NCBI GenBank assembly: GCA_947629285.1 | Contig: CANRDA010000016.1 | Coordinates: 1 to 16,031, forward strand | DNA: 16,031 nt | Direction: 5' to 3' | Origin: an uncultured Bacilli bacterium | GTDB taxonomy: Bacteria; Bacillota_I; Bacilli_A; RF39; UBA660 | Shown here: one piece after another, positions 1 through 7,233 of the stretch | Layout of the letters: every line of letters starts with the position of its first letter | How positions within the stretch are numbered: position 1 is the first letter of the stretch | Notes under the pieces: model-generated | Databases searched by the model: none | Told to the model about the DNA's origin: nothing | The model's input: only the letters and a program-made list of their open reading frames with translations | Translations under genes and position numbers: made by a program

Positions 1-65
1 GTGGAACAATAACAGTTAGTGCTGATGGATTAGATGATGTAACAACTAAATTAGCATCTAAATAG
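1..65 (+). CDS. 3' end of an unidentified gene (partial)
   Basis: The window opens inside a reading frame that runs from base 3 to a TAG at 63-65, giving the C-terminal residues GTITVSADGLDDVTTKLASK. It is followed at once by a strong terminator, which supports a true gene end. The TITVSADG pattern loosely recalls the last beta strand of HPr phosphocarrier proteins, but the tail after it is shorter than usual for HPr, so this identity is only a guess. Nothing else can be said from 20 residues. Confidence 0.6.
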   Translation, partial: GTITVSADGLDDVTTKLASK

Positions 66-72
66 TTAATAT

Positions 73-103
73 AAAAGGTTTAGTCAAATGATTAAACTTT
101 TTT
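73..103 (+). terminator. Rho-independent terminator before der
   Basis: Stem GTTTAGTC / GATTAAAC (one G-U pair) with loop AAAT, extended by an AAAAG / TTTTT base, and followed by a run of six T. It ends the transcript of the partial gene at the left edge and separates it from der. Confidence 0.8.
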
Positions 104-105
104 GT

Positions 106-133
106 TTGAAAAAATTAAATAACATGATATAAT
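106..133 (+). promoter_or_regulatory. sigma-A promoter of der
   Basis: TTGAAA at 106-111, a 16-bp spacer and TATAAT at 128-133 with an extended TG one base upstream (TGATATAAT). The predicted start of transcription is near 140. The AGGTG ribosome site is at 146-150 and the ATG at 156. Confidence 0.75.
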
Positions 134-155
134 ATGACAAGAAAAAGGTGATATT

Positions 156-1469
156 ATGAAAAAGTCAGTAGTTGCTTTAGTGGGTAGACCTAATGTAGGT
201 AAAAGTACTATATTTAATAAAATGGTAGGTAAAAAGATATCTATTATAGAAGATACTCCGGGTGTAACTCGTGATAGAATATACGGGAGTGTAACTTATA
301 AGGATTATAAATTTCACTTAATAGATACTGGTGGTATTGAACTGGGTAAGGATAATTTTAATAATGAAATAAAAGTTCAAGCAACACTTGCAATAGATGA
401 AGCAGATATAGTGGTGTTTGTTGTAGATGGTAAAGAAGGACTTACAAGAGACGACTTTTTAGTTAGAGATATGTTAAAGAAAGTATCTAACAAAGTCATC
501 GTTGCTATAAATAAATGTGATAGTAAAAAGATAAAAGAAACCGAATATGACTTTTACGAATTAGGATTTGAAAAAATAGTTAAGGTAAGTGGAGAGCAAG
601 GTACAGGAATATATGATTTGCTTGATTTAATTACTAGTAATTTTCCTAAATTTGAAGAAGAGATAGATGATACTAAAGTTAGATTTTCAATACTAGGTAG
701 ACCTAATGTAGGTAAAAGTAGTCTAGTTAATGCAATACTAAATGAAGATAGAGTTATAGTATCTAGTGTTGCTGGAACTACTAGGGATGCGATAGATACT
801 GAGTTTAATTATAACAATGAAAAATACGTTGTTATAGATACAGCTGGTATGAGAAAAAAAGGTAAAGTATACGAAAATATTGAAAAATATAGTTTGCTTA
901 GAAGTTTAAAGGCAATAGATAGGTCGGATGTATGTGTACTTGTTATAAATGCAGAGGAAGGTATAATAGAGCACGATAAGCATATAGCAGGATATATTAA
1001 AGATGCTGGTAAAGCATGTGTGATTGTTGTAAATAAATGGGACTTAATAGAAGATAAAGATAGTGCGATAAAAAAATGGAAAGATGATATAAATGCTGAT
1101 TTTGCATTTATGGATTATGCCAAAGTAGTATTTTTAAGTGCGAAAACAAAAAAAAGGATACATACATTAATGCCAGAGGTATTAAATGCATATGAAAATA
1201 GTAAAAAAGAGATTAAAACAAGTCTACTTAATAATGTTATAAACGATGCATATGAACTTAATTTACCTCCAAGTTACAAAGGTAAAAGACTTAAGATATA
1301 TTTTTCTAGTCAAGTAAGAACTATGCCTCCAACATTTAATATACAAGTAAATAGTAAAGGCTTAGTACACTTTTCTTACAAAAGATATTTAGAGAACAAA
1401 ATAAGAGAATCATTTGATTTTAGTGGTACTCCAATAGTTATAAATTTTAAAAGTAAAGGGGAAGAATAG
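156..1469 (+). CDS. der: Ribosome biogenesis GTPase Der (EngA)
   Basis: Essential double GTPase that assists maturation of the 50S ribosomal subunit in the cytoplasm. Two consecutive G domains are plain to see. The first has GRPNVGKST (residues 10-18), DTPG (33-36), DTGG (57-60) and NKCD (119-122). The second has GRPNVGKSS (181-189), DTAG (228-231) and NKWD (293-296). The C-terminal ~90 residues form the KH-like domain typical of Der. The length of 437 residues is normal for the family. The ATG is preceded by AAAGGTGAT at a good distance. The gene has its own promoter and is followed 44 bp later by a membrane-protein gene on the same strand. No key residue is missing. Confidence 0.98.
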   Translation: MKKSVVALVGRPNVGKSTIFNKMVGKKISIIEDTPGVTRDRIYGSVTYKDYKFHLIDTGGIELGKDNFNNEIKVQATLAIDEADIVVFVVDGKEGLTRDDFLVRDMLKKVSNKVIVAINKCDSKKIKETEYDFYELGFEKIVKVSGEQGTGIYDLLDLITSNFPKFEEEIDDTKVRFSILGRPNVGKSSLVNAILNEDRVIVSSVAGTTRDAIDTEFNYNNEKYVVIDTAGMRKKGKVYENIEKYSLLRSLKAIDRSDVCVLVINAEEGIIEHDKHIAGYIKDAGKACVIVVNKWDLIEDKDSAIKKWKDDINADFAFMDYAKVVFLSAKTKKRIHTLMPEVLNAYENSKKEIKTSLLNNVINDAYELNLPPSYKGKRLKIYFSSQVRTMPPTFNIQVNSKGLVHFSYKRYLENKIRESFDFSGTPIVINFKSKGEE

Positions 1470-1488
1470 TTCCCTTATTAAATTTTCT

Positions 1489-1498
1489 ATGATATTAT
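1489..1498 (+). promoter_or_regulatory. Possible extended -10 promoter before the Wzy-like gene
   Basis: TGATATTAT (TG at 1490-1491, TATTAT at 1493-1498) stands 15 nt before the ATG at 1514, and the ribosome site TAGGTGGT follows directly. I see no convincing -35 box. In such AT-rich DNA a chance match is possible. Confidence 0.4.
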
Positions 1499-1513
1499 TG
1501 AATAGGTGGTAGT

Positions 1514-2809
1514 ATGGAAAAGCTTGATAATAAAAAATTGTTAAAAATAATAAGTTTGTGTATATTAATAGGAGTACCTTTTATAAAATTCTTTTCTATG
1601 AATTTAGAAATGTTTGGTGTTGTTAATAATTATGACTACACTAATCCTGCTATAATATTGTATATATCTGTTCCAATTTTATTATTTGTATATATAAATA
1701 ACTTAATTAAAACGAAAAGGAAATTAGACATTATTGATTATGTATTTTTCTTCCTTGTTATAACAGGTATTATATCTACAGTATTTTCAATTGATTATAA
1801 AATTGCAATATTTGGTAAAAATTATAGACACGAAGGATTGTTGTCAATACTCAGTTATTATTTGCTTTTTATAAATTGGAGATATCATGGAACTAAAGAT
1901 GATATAAAATCTTTTATAAAATTTTTGGTAATTATTGCAGTTATAAATTCAATATATGCCTTATTTCAAATTTATACTGATTTTGACTTTATACTTAGAT
2001 ATTCAGATGATAAGTATATGGCAATGGGCTTATGTGGAAATCCTAATTTTTTTGGGAGTTTTATTGTTACTATATTAAGTATTATTGTGTGTAATTTTTT
2101 AATTGATGAAAAAGTTAATTTAAAAGAAAGTTTAATAATAATTCTATTATTTATTTCTTTGATAAATGCACAATCTACAGGACCTTTTATTACACTTTTC
2201 ATAACTATAATATTTATTGCTATCTTTCTTCATATAAAGAAAAAACTTAATGTAAAAAAATTATTAATATTAAGTAGTATATTAATATTAACTTATCCAT
2301 CAGTATCTTTGATAAACTCACAATTAAATTTAAAAAATAATGAATTTAGTGTAGATGGTATAACAGAAACTGTTGAAAGTGGGGGAAATGGAAGACTCAA
2401 AATATGGGAAAACAGTTTAGATATTGTAAAAAATAATTTTGTAAATGGTGTTGGCTTTGATAATTTTTATTTAGCTTATCCTAATAAATTAGTAAATGCT
2501 TCTGTTGGTATCATAATAACTAATGGAAGATTTGCGAGTATGCCTAATAATTACTGTATGTTAGTAGATAATGCACATAATGTATATCTTCATACACTTA
2601 CAACAACTGGCATTTTAGGACTTATTCCATATTTGTTACTTTGTTTAATAACGTTTATTAAAGGACTTAAATCTAATAATAAATTAATGTTTCTATTACT
2701 AAGTGGATTTGTTGCGTATAGTATTCAAGCATTTGCTAATATAAGTGTAATACAAGTCGCACCTATATATTATTTAATAATAGGGCTTATGTTATCAATA
2801 AAAGATTAA
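1514..2809 (+). CDS. O-antigen ligase / Wzy polymerase-like membrane protein
   Basis: Integral membrane protein of 431 residues with about ten hydrophobic segments. The pattern fits the Wzy_C / O-antigen ligase family: GNPNFFGSF at about 175-183 in a membrane segment, then a large outer loop (about 265-355) with RLKIW at 294-298 and GVGFDNF at 312-318, and DNAHNVYLH at 352-360 just before the last membrane helices. Family members join or polymerise lipid-linked glycans on the outer face of the membrane. In a Gram-positive cell this could mean a capsule or other cell-surface polysaccharide, or glycosylation of a surface protein. No glycan cluster surrounds it, so the substrate is unknown. The start is set by TAGGTGGT followed by AGT and ATG. 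Its neighbours are der and spoVIF. Confidence 0.8.
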   Translation: MEKLDNKKLLKIISLCILIGVPFIKFFSMNLEMFGVVNNYDYTNPAIILYISVPILLFVYINNLIKTKRKLDIIDYVFFFLVITGIISTVFSIDYKIAIFGKNYRHEGLLSILSYYLLFINWRYHGTKDDIKSFIKFLVIIAVINSIYALFQIYTDFDFILRYSDDKYMAMGLCGNPNFFGSFIVTILSIIVCNFLIDEKVNLKESLIIILLFISLINAQSTGPFITLFITIIFIAIFLHIKKKLNVKKLLILSSILILTYPSVSLINSQLNLKNNEFSVDGITETVESGGNGRLKIWENSLDIVKNNFVNGVGFDNFYLAYPNKLVNASVGIIITNGRFASMPNNYCMLVDNAHNVYLHTLTTTGILGLIPYLLLCLITFIKGLKSNNKLMFLLLSGFVAYSIQAFANISVIQVAPIYYLIIGLMLSIKD

Positions 2810-2835
2810 CTTATTTAAACCTTTTACATACACTA
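2809..2835 (+). promoter_or_regulatory. Candidate sigma-K promoter of spoVIF
   Basis: AC at 2809-2810, a 16-bp spacer and CATACACTA at 2827-2835 match the sigma-K pattern (AC, N16-17, CATAnnnTA). The -10 part CATACACT also fits sigma-E. The -35 part overlaps the stop codon of the upstream membrane-protein gene. In B. subtilis spoVIF (yjcC) belongs to the sigma-K stage. Assignment is by motif only. Confidence 0.55.
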
Positions 2836-2850
2836 ATGTAGGAGGTTTTT

Positions 2851-3093
2851 ATGGCTTTTTCAGATTCTTTTTTTAATAGAGTAGAGAAAAGAACTAATGT
2901 AGGTAAGGATACTATAATGGACCTTGCTAAAAAATTACAACAAAACGATTTAAAGAATGAGGGTACACTTAGAGAGGTTATACAAACATTGAGTAAAATG
3001 ACAGGCAGGGATGTATCAAAAGAGCAAGAAGATAAGATAATAAATGCAGTAGTTCAAGATAAAGTACCTAAAGATATCGATAAGTTAATATAG
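2851..3093 (+). CDS. spoVIF: Stage VI sporulation protein F (SpoVIF/YjcC family)
   Basis: Small 80-residue protein. The opening (FSDSFFNRVEKRTNVGKDTI), the central LAKKLQ and the later TLSKMTGRDVSKEQEDKI fit the SpoVIF family, whose B. subtilis member (YjcC) is needed for correct spore coat assembly and resistance late in the mother cell. It has no signal peptide or membrane segment. AGGAGGT at 2840-2846 sets the ATG at 2851. A terminator overlaps its stop codon and a sigma-K-like promoter lies directly upstream, so it is probably a single-gene transcript unrelated in expression to the Wzy-like gene before it. I recognise the family by pattern rather than by a search. Confidence 0.85.
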   Translation: MAFSDSFFNRVEKRTNVGKDTIMDLAKKLQQNDLKNEGTLREVIQTLSKMTGRDVSKEQEDKIINAVVQDKVPKDIDKLI

Positions 3094-3106
3094 TTAACTT
3101 TTTCTT
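3082..3106 (+). terminator. Terminator of spoVIF
   Basis: AAGTTAA / TTAACTT stem with loop TATAG, followed by TTTTC. The stem includes the TAG stop codon at 3091-3093. Confidence 0.6.
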
Positions 3107-3115
3107 TTACTTTTG

Positions 3116-3124
3116 TGATAGAAT
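3116..3124 (+). promoter_or_regulatory. Extended -10 promoter of dusB
   Basis: TGATAGAAT (TG at 3116-3117, TAGAAT at 3119-3124) stands 15 nt before the ATG at 3140. TTAACT lies upstream at a 19-bp spacing, which is poor for a -35 box. Confidence 0.45.
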
Positions 3125-3139
3125 ATAGATGGTGGTCTT

Positions 3140-4114
<975 letters not shown>

Positions 4115-4140
4115 TTTAGTATAATTATTATGGTGATAGT

Positions 4141-5073
4141 ATGGATAAAAATTTATATAATATGAAAAAGTATTTAGAAAATTTAGATAATATGGAAAAA
4201 TTTTTTAAATATGATATAGAAGTTAAAAATATATTACACTCTACTTATCCTAAAGAAGAGTATAGATATAGTAAAGAAACTTTGATAGAATATAGTGATT
4301 CTCTTTTTAAGGCACTCAATGATATAGAATACTATATAGGAACTATTTTAGATAAATTTGACTTTTTAAAGCCTGATAAAAAGTACTTCAAAAATCTTAT
4401 AAAGGCATATAAAAGTGAACTGATTAAAAGCGGGTATGACTTTAACAAATTAAAACATTTTCATGATGTTTGTTTTGCTAATATGCGTGAAGATTTAGTA
4501 AACAAAGTAGGTGAGAATTGTTTTGGTGAAGGTGGATGGGGAGTATCTTTGAGTGAAGCTAAATCACTTAATGAGGTACTTCATATAGTACATCAAACGA
4601 TTGTTAATAATAAAAATAATTATAGAAATTTACCAGTACTTGCAAGTAAAAAAAATAATGAAGGAAATAATATAACTCTATATGGTACACCAAATGAAAT
4701 ATCAGATAAAATATTTTTAGCTTTTCCAGAGGATTTAAATACTGATTATGTCGAGATAATGTCTTTAAAGGATGACAAAGTAATAATGATGGTAAGAGAT
4801 GTTGGACATGCATTAAGTATTGAAATAGAAAAAGAAAATGATAAATACTATGTAAAATACTACATACCTAAGATATGTAATATAGATATGGTTAATAATT
4901 TAAAAGGAGTAAATAAAGTTACTAAAGAATCTAGGTACACTGTTGGAGTGTTTGAAACAACACCAGATAAACTACCTTTAGAAATTGTTGATTTTGTTTT
5001 AAAGGTACCGGCTGATAAGGATATGTTTATTCCTGGTGGGATATCATATAGAGAAGACGGAATTCAAAAATAA
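4141..5073 (+). CDS. Unrecognised soluble protein, 310 residues
   Basis: I do not recognise this gene. The product is soluble, acidic to neutral, with no signal peptide or membrane helix. The first ~120 residues look helical and charged. The middle holds ENCFGEGGWGVSLSEAKSLNEVLH (split here: ENCFGEGGWG, then VSLSEAKSL), a helix with HIVHQTIVNN, and from about residue 165 a beta-rich part with TLYGTPNEI and VRDVGHALSIEIE, ending in FIPGGISYRED. The start is well set by a TTGAAA-N17-TATAAT promoter and GGTGATAGTATG. It ends against a bidirectional terminator shared with the convergent sigK gene. The promoter is vegetative in type, so its position next to sigK does not by itself suggest a sporulation role. 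Confidence 0.85.
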   Translation: MDKNLYNMKKYLENLDNMEKFFKYDIEVKNILHSTYPKEEYRYSKETLIEYSDSLFKALNDIEYYIGTILDKFDFLKPDKKYFKNLIKAYKSELIKSGYDFNKLKHFHDVCFANMREDLVNKVGENCFGEGGWGVSLSEAKSLNEVLHIVHQTIVNNKNNYRNLPVLASKKNNEGNNITLYGTPNEISDKIFLAFPEDLNTDYVEIMSLKDDKVIMMVRDVGHALSIEIEKENDKYYVKYYIPKICNIDMVNNLKGVNKVTKESRYTVGVFETTPDKLPLEIVDFVLKVPADKDMFIPGGISYREDGIQK

Positions 5074-5102
5074 TAAAGACTTAAACATCTTTATTGTTTT
5101 TT
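5072..5102. terminator. Bidirectional terminator between the 310-residue gene and sigK
   Basis: AATAAAGA (5072-5079) pairs with TCTTTATT (5088-5095) around an 8-nt loop. On the plus strand it is followed by GTTTTTT, and on the minus strand by ATTTTTG. It overlaps the sigK stop codon and serves both convergent genes. Confidence 0.8.
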
Positions 5103-5776
5103 AAGAACTCTCTTAAGATTTTAGTTAGAGCTCTTTTTTCTATCCTAGATACATAACTTCTTGAAATATTAAGTTTTTTTGCTATTTCTTTTTGTGTTAT
5201 TTCGTCGTTATCCTCAAGTCCATATCTTGCAATAATAATTTCTTTTTCTCTAGGTGTTAAGACACTTAGATATTTTTTTAAATCCTCTATATTGTTTTCT
5301 TTATGTATATCGAGTGCAAAGTCGGGCGTGGGAGTCTTTAATATATCAAGTATAGTTATTTCATTTCCTTCCTTATCAAATCCAACTGATTCATTAATAC
5401 TTATATCTTTACTTCTTTTTTTATTGTTTCTAAAATACATTAATACTTCATTTTCAATGCATCTTGCAGCATAAGTAGTAAGTCTTGTGTTTTTCTTTTT
5501 AGAATAACTATCAACGCCTTTAATAAGTCCGATAGTTCCAATACTTATTAAATCATCAGTATCTTCGTTTTTATTGTCGTATTTCTTGACTATATGAGCG
5601 ACTAATCTTAAGTTGTGTTCTATAAGTTTAGAACGTGCTTCTTTATCTCCTAAGTTAGCCTTTTCAACATATAAATCTTCTTCATCTTTAGAAAGTGGTT
5701 CAGGGAAACTGTTATTAGAATAGGCAGCAGTAAAAATATAGAAGTCTTTAAAAAGTTTTTTAATAAAATTAAACAT
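5081..5776 (-). CDS. sigK: RNA polymerase sigma-K factor, with pro-sequence
   Basis: Late mother-cell sigma factor that directs spore coat and cortex genes. The 231-residue product has the SigK hallmarks: NNSFPEPLS at 21-29 just after a hydrophobic N-terminal pro-sequence, LIEHNLRLVAHIVKKY (51-66), DLISIGTIGLIKGVDSY (75-91), TYAARCIENE (101-110) and the region 4 helix-turn-helix ending SRSYVSRIEKRA (205-216). The pro-sequence (about 15-18 residues) is a little shorter than in B. subtilis and would be removed by a SpoIVFB-type protease. The start at 5776 is chosen over the ATG at 5809 because GAGGTG precedes it and because SigK pro-sequences begin close to this point. The gene is whole: no skin-type element interrupts it. 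It is divergent from the gene at 5900. Confidence 0.95.
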   Translation of the reverse strand: MFNFIKKLFKDFYIFTAAYSNNSFPEPLSKDEEDLYVEKANLGDKEARSKLIEHNLRLVAHIVKKYDNKNEDTDDLISIGTIGLIKGVDSYSKKKNTRLTTYAARCIENEVLMYFRNNKKRSKDISINESVGFDKEGNEITILDILKTPTPDFALDIHKENNIEDLKKYLSVLTPREKEIIIARYGLEDNDEITQKEIAKKLNISRSYVSRIEKRALTKILREFLKNNKDV

Positions 5777-5791
5777 AATACACCTCAAAAT

Positions 5792-5821
5792 ATTATATGC
5801 TTTACACATTTTGTCCTATGA
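5792..5821 (-). promoter_or_regulatory. Candidate sigma-E (or sigma-K) promoter of sigK
   Basis: Read on the minus strand, TCATAGG (5821-5815), a 15-bp spacer and CATATAAT (5799-5792) resemble a sigma-E promoter. The -10 also fits the sigma-K pattern CATAnnnTA, but no AC stands at 16-17 bp. In B. subtilis sigK is first transcribed by sigma-E with SpoIIID. The -10 is 15 nt before the ATG. Confidence 0.5.
5810..5816 (-). promoter_or_regulatory. Possible SpoIIID box at sigK
   Basis: GGACAAA on the minus strand matches six of seven bases of the SpoIIID consensus GGACAAG and overlaps the -35 region of sigK. SpoIIID activates sigK in B. subtilis. A seven-base match is weak evidence alone. Confidence 0.35.
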
Positions 5822-5854
5822 AGCGTAAAATCAAATATTATATTTTATAAAATA

Positions 5855-5883
5855 TTGAACAAAATAAAAATATTAGATAAAAT
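5855..5883 (+). promoter_or_regulatory. sigma-A promoter of the gene at 5900
   Basis: TTGAAC at 5855-5860, 17 bp, then TAAAAT at 5878-5883. The ribosome site TAGGTGG begins only six bases later, so the leader would be very short. Confidence 0.6.
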
Positions 5884-5899
5884 TAATGTAGGTGGTAAT

Positions 5900-6340
5900 A
5901 TGGTAAGTAATACTGTTAAAGAGAATGAAGAATATTTAAGTGATGCAATATATAATGGAGTAAGTGGTGAGGCAGTTAACTCGACACTTGAAGATGTTGC
6001 AGCCAAAGCAGATGAATTAGGTAAAACACCAGTTCAGTTAAAAGAATCAGTAGAAGTTATAACTGAGATGAAAAGTGATATTGAAAAGAGTAATAGTGAT
6101 GAGTATAAATCTACTTTAGTAAAAGAAAATAGTGAAAGAATAAAGAGAGCTTTAGAGAATGGAATTACTCCAGTTGAGGTTCAAACTACTCTTAATAAAA
6201 CATTAGAGGATACTAATACTAAAAATGGTAAGAAACATTTAAATTTTATAATTAAATTATTATCTAAAATGAAAAATAAGGATAAGAAGTTAACACGCTC
6301 AAAAGAAAATGAAAAAGGTGTACAAAAAGTAAAAAAATAA
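5900..6340 (+). CDS. Small hydrophilic protein with internal repeats, function unknown
   Basis: I do not recognise this 146-residue protein. It is highly charged, without signal peptide or membrane segment, and ends in a lysine-rich tail (KNKDKKLTRSK, then KGVQKVKK). A helical motif appears to occur three times: AIYNGVSGEAVNSTLEDV (about 17-34), GKTPVQLKESVEVI in the middle, and ALENGITPVEVQTTLNKT near residue 95. The shared pattern is NG(V/I)(S/T)xxxVxxTL. ATG at 5900 is chosen because GTAGGTGGTAAT precedes it; the open frame can be read from a TTG at 5855, but that TTG is the -35 box. The gene is divergent from sigK and ends at a good terminator. Confidence 0.75.
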   Translation: MVSNTVKENEEYLSDAIYNGVSGEAVNSTLEDVAAKADELGKTPVQLKESVEVITEMKSDIEKSNSDEYKSTLVKENSERIKRALENGITPVEVQTTLNKTLEDTNTKNGKKHLNFIIKLLSKMKNKDKKLTRSKENEKGVQKVKK

Positions 6341-6354
6341 AATTAATATATATT

Positions 6355-6384
6355 AAAGGTAGTAGATTGTTTTACTATCTTTTT
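6355..6384 (+). terminator. Terminator of the gene at 5900-6340
   Basis: AAAGGTAGTA (6355-6364) pairs with TACTATCTTT (6373-6382) around an 8-nt loop, with one G-U pair, and runs into TTTTTG. Confidence 0.75.
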
Positions 6385-6393
6385 GTATAAATA

Positions 6394-6416
6394 TAAAAAA
6401 AGAAGTTATTACTTCT
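6394..6416 (-). terminator. Terminator of the toxin-antitoxin operon
   Basis: On the minus strand AGAAGT, loop AATA, ACTTCT, then a run of T. It begins at the stop codon of the toxin remnant and closes the operon that starts at 7062. Confidence 0.75.
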
Positions 6417-6722
6417 ATCTATTAAAAAGTTCGCTATGGCTTCCAGTTTCAACTAAAAATAATATTAAACTATCTTTATTATATTTGTATATTAATAACC
6501 AATCAGGCTCTATGTGACATTCTCTACAGTTTTTATACTCTTTACAATCAGTTAAAGCATGGTCTTTATATTTTATGTCAAGTGTTTCACCATTTGCAAG
6601 GGATTCTATAATTGAATATAATTGAATATAATTGAATATAATTTATTTAAATCTTTTCCTTGCTTTTTAGCTATTTTATGTCCTTTTTTGAAACTATTCA
6701 TAAATTTTATTGTGTACTTCAT
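6415..6722 (-). pseudogene. YafQ-family toxin, frameshifted by a 10-bp repeat
   Basis: mRNA-cleaving toxin of the RelE/YafQ group, broken here. It begins MKYTIKFMNSFKKGHKIAKK at 6722 and runs into TAG after about 38 codons, just past three tandem copies of TTATATTCAA. Beyond the repeat another frame continues with ESLANGETLDIKYKDHAL, then CRECHIEPDWLLIYKY and GSHSELF, to a stop at 6415. The residues known to matter in YafQ are all there: the His of KDHAL, the His and Asp of CHIEPDW, and the His and Phe of GSHSELF. Removing two repeat copies (20 bp) gives one open frame of 95 codons, the normal YafQ length. The gap to the antitoxin gene is 3 bp. The decay is therefore very recent or reversible. 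Confidence 0.85.
6611..6641. repeat. Three tandem copies of a 10-bp unit inside the toxin
   Basis: TTGAATATAA on the plus strand (TTATATTCAA on the minus) occurs three times without a mismatch at 6612-6641. One copy leaves the toxin frame open. Three copies shift it by two bases. Four copies would restore it with ten extra residues. Confidence 0.95.
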
Positions 6723-6725
6723 ACT

Positions 6726-7010
6726 TTAGTCCTCATTTAAATCTTTTATTAAATCAGCCATATTATCGTAATTTTTTAATTTAATTTTTCCATTTTCTAC
6801 TTTCTCTAATTCTTTTAATGCTTTCTTTAATTTTCTACTAGGTTTAGGATTAACTACTTCAAAAGGCACACCGTCTCTTTTAACAACTTGAGCTAAAGCC
6901 ATATTAATGAATGTACTCATATTTAATCCTAATCCTTTTAAAATTTCAGTAGCTTGATTTTTAATTTCTGTATCAACATTAACATTAATCGCACTTGTTA
7001 AACTAGCCAT
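6726..7010 (-). CDS. RelB/DinJ-family antitoxin
   Basis: Antitoxin of 94 residues. The N-terminal ribbon-helix-helix (INVNVDTEIKNQATEILKG, then LGLNMSTFINMALAQVV) binds operator DNA, and the C-terminal charged tail (LKKALKELEKVENGKIKL) should bind and neutralise the toxin. Length and motif order are those of RelB/DinJ proteins, and the partner 3 bp downstream is a YafQ-type toxin, the usual pairing. It is intact although the toxin is not, so it may now act alone or await reversion of the toxin. A TTGACA promoter lies directly upstream. Such operons are normally repressed by their own antitoxin. Confidence 0.92.
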   Translation of the reverse strand: MASLTSAINVNVDTEIKNQATEILKGLGLNMSTFINMALAQVVKRDGVPFEVVNPKPSRKLKKALKELEKVENGKIKLKNYDNMADLIKDLNED

Positions 7011-7033
7011 AATCTCATCTCACTTTCTATTTA

Positions 7034-7062
7034 ATAGTAACACATCCCTCACTAAATGTCAA
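7034..7062 (-). promoter_or_regulatory. sigma-A promoter of the toxin-antitoxin operon
   Basis: On the minus strand TTGACA (7062-7057), 17 bp, TACTAT (7039-7034) with an extended TG two bases upstream. The -35 box is perfect. The start codon at 7010 is 23 nt further on. No clear RelB operator palindrome is evident. Confidence 0.7.
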
Positions 7063-7161
7063 TAATTTTTACTACATAACTACTACATACTATCTTTATC
7101 AATATTATACGCAAATACTTATAAATTATGCGTTTTAAAAGTTTAAAAATATATAACTATA

Positions 7162-7190
7162 TTGACTTATAAAGTGTAAAGTGATAAAAT
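7162..7190 (+). promoter_or_regulatory. sigma-A promoter of serS
   Basis: TTGACT (7162-7167), 17 bp, TAAAAT (7185-7190), extended by TG at 7182-7183. The leader to the ATG at 7234 is about 36 nt, too short for a T-box riboswitch. The stretch 7063-7161 between this and the toxin-antitoxin promoter holds only a direct repeat of ACTACATA and a weak ACGCA/TGCGT inverted repeat. Confidence 0.8.
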
Positions 7191-7233
7191 TAGAACATAA
7201 ATTACAAAGGATTAATAAATTTTGGAGGTCAAT

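Noticed and set aside
1457..1480. Terminator between der and the Wzy-like gene
   Set aside because: GGGAA/TTCCC is only 5 bp and is followed by TTATTAAATTTT, not a T run. It may still be weak.
5777..5809. ATG at 5809 as the start of sigK
   Set aside because: It has no ribosome site. The ATG at 5776 has GAGGTG and gives a SigK-like pro-sequence; the extra residues would cover the promoter.
5842..5853. ATTTTATAAAAT palindrome between sigK and the gene at 5900
   Set aside because: A short palindrome made only of A and T is expected by chance in this DNA.
5855..5899. TTG at 5855 as the start of the gene at 5900
   Set aside because: The TTG is part of a TTGAAC -35 box, and the ribosome site TAGGTGG lies just before the ATG at 5900.
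7222..7233. TTG at 7222 as the start of serS
   Set aside because: GGAGGT at 7224-7229 serves the ATG at 7234, and SerS proteins begin MIDIKLIRE.
7191..7233. T-box riboswitch before serS
   Set aside because: The predicted leader is only about 36 nt, with no antiterminator or T-box sequence.
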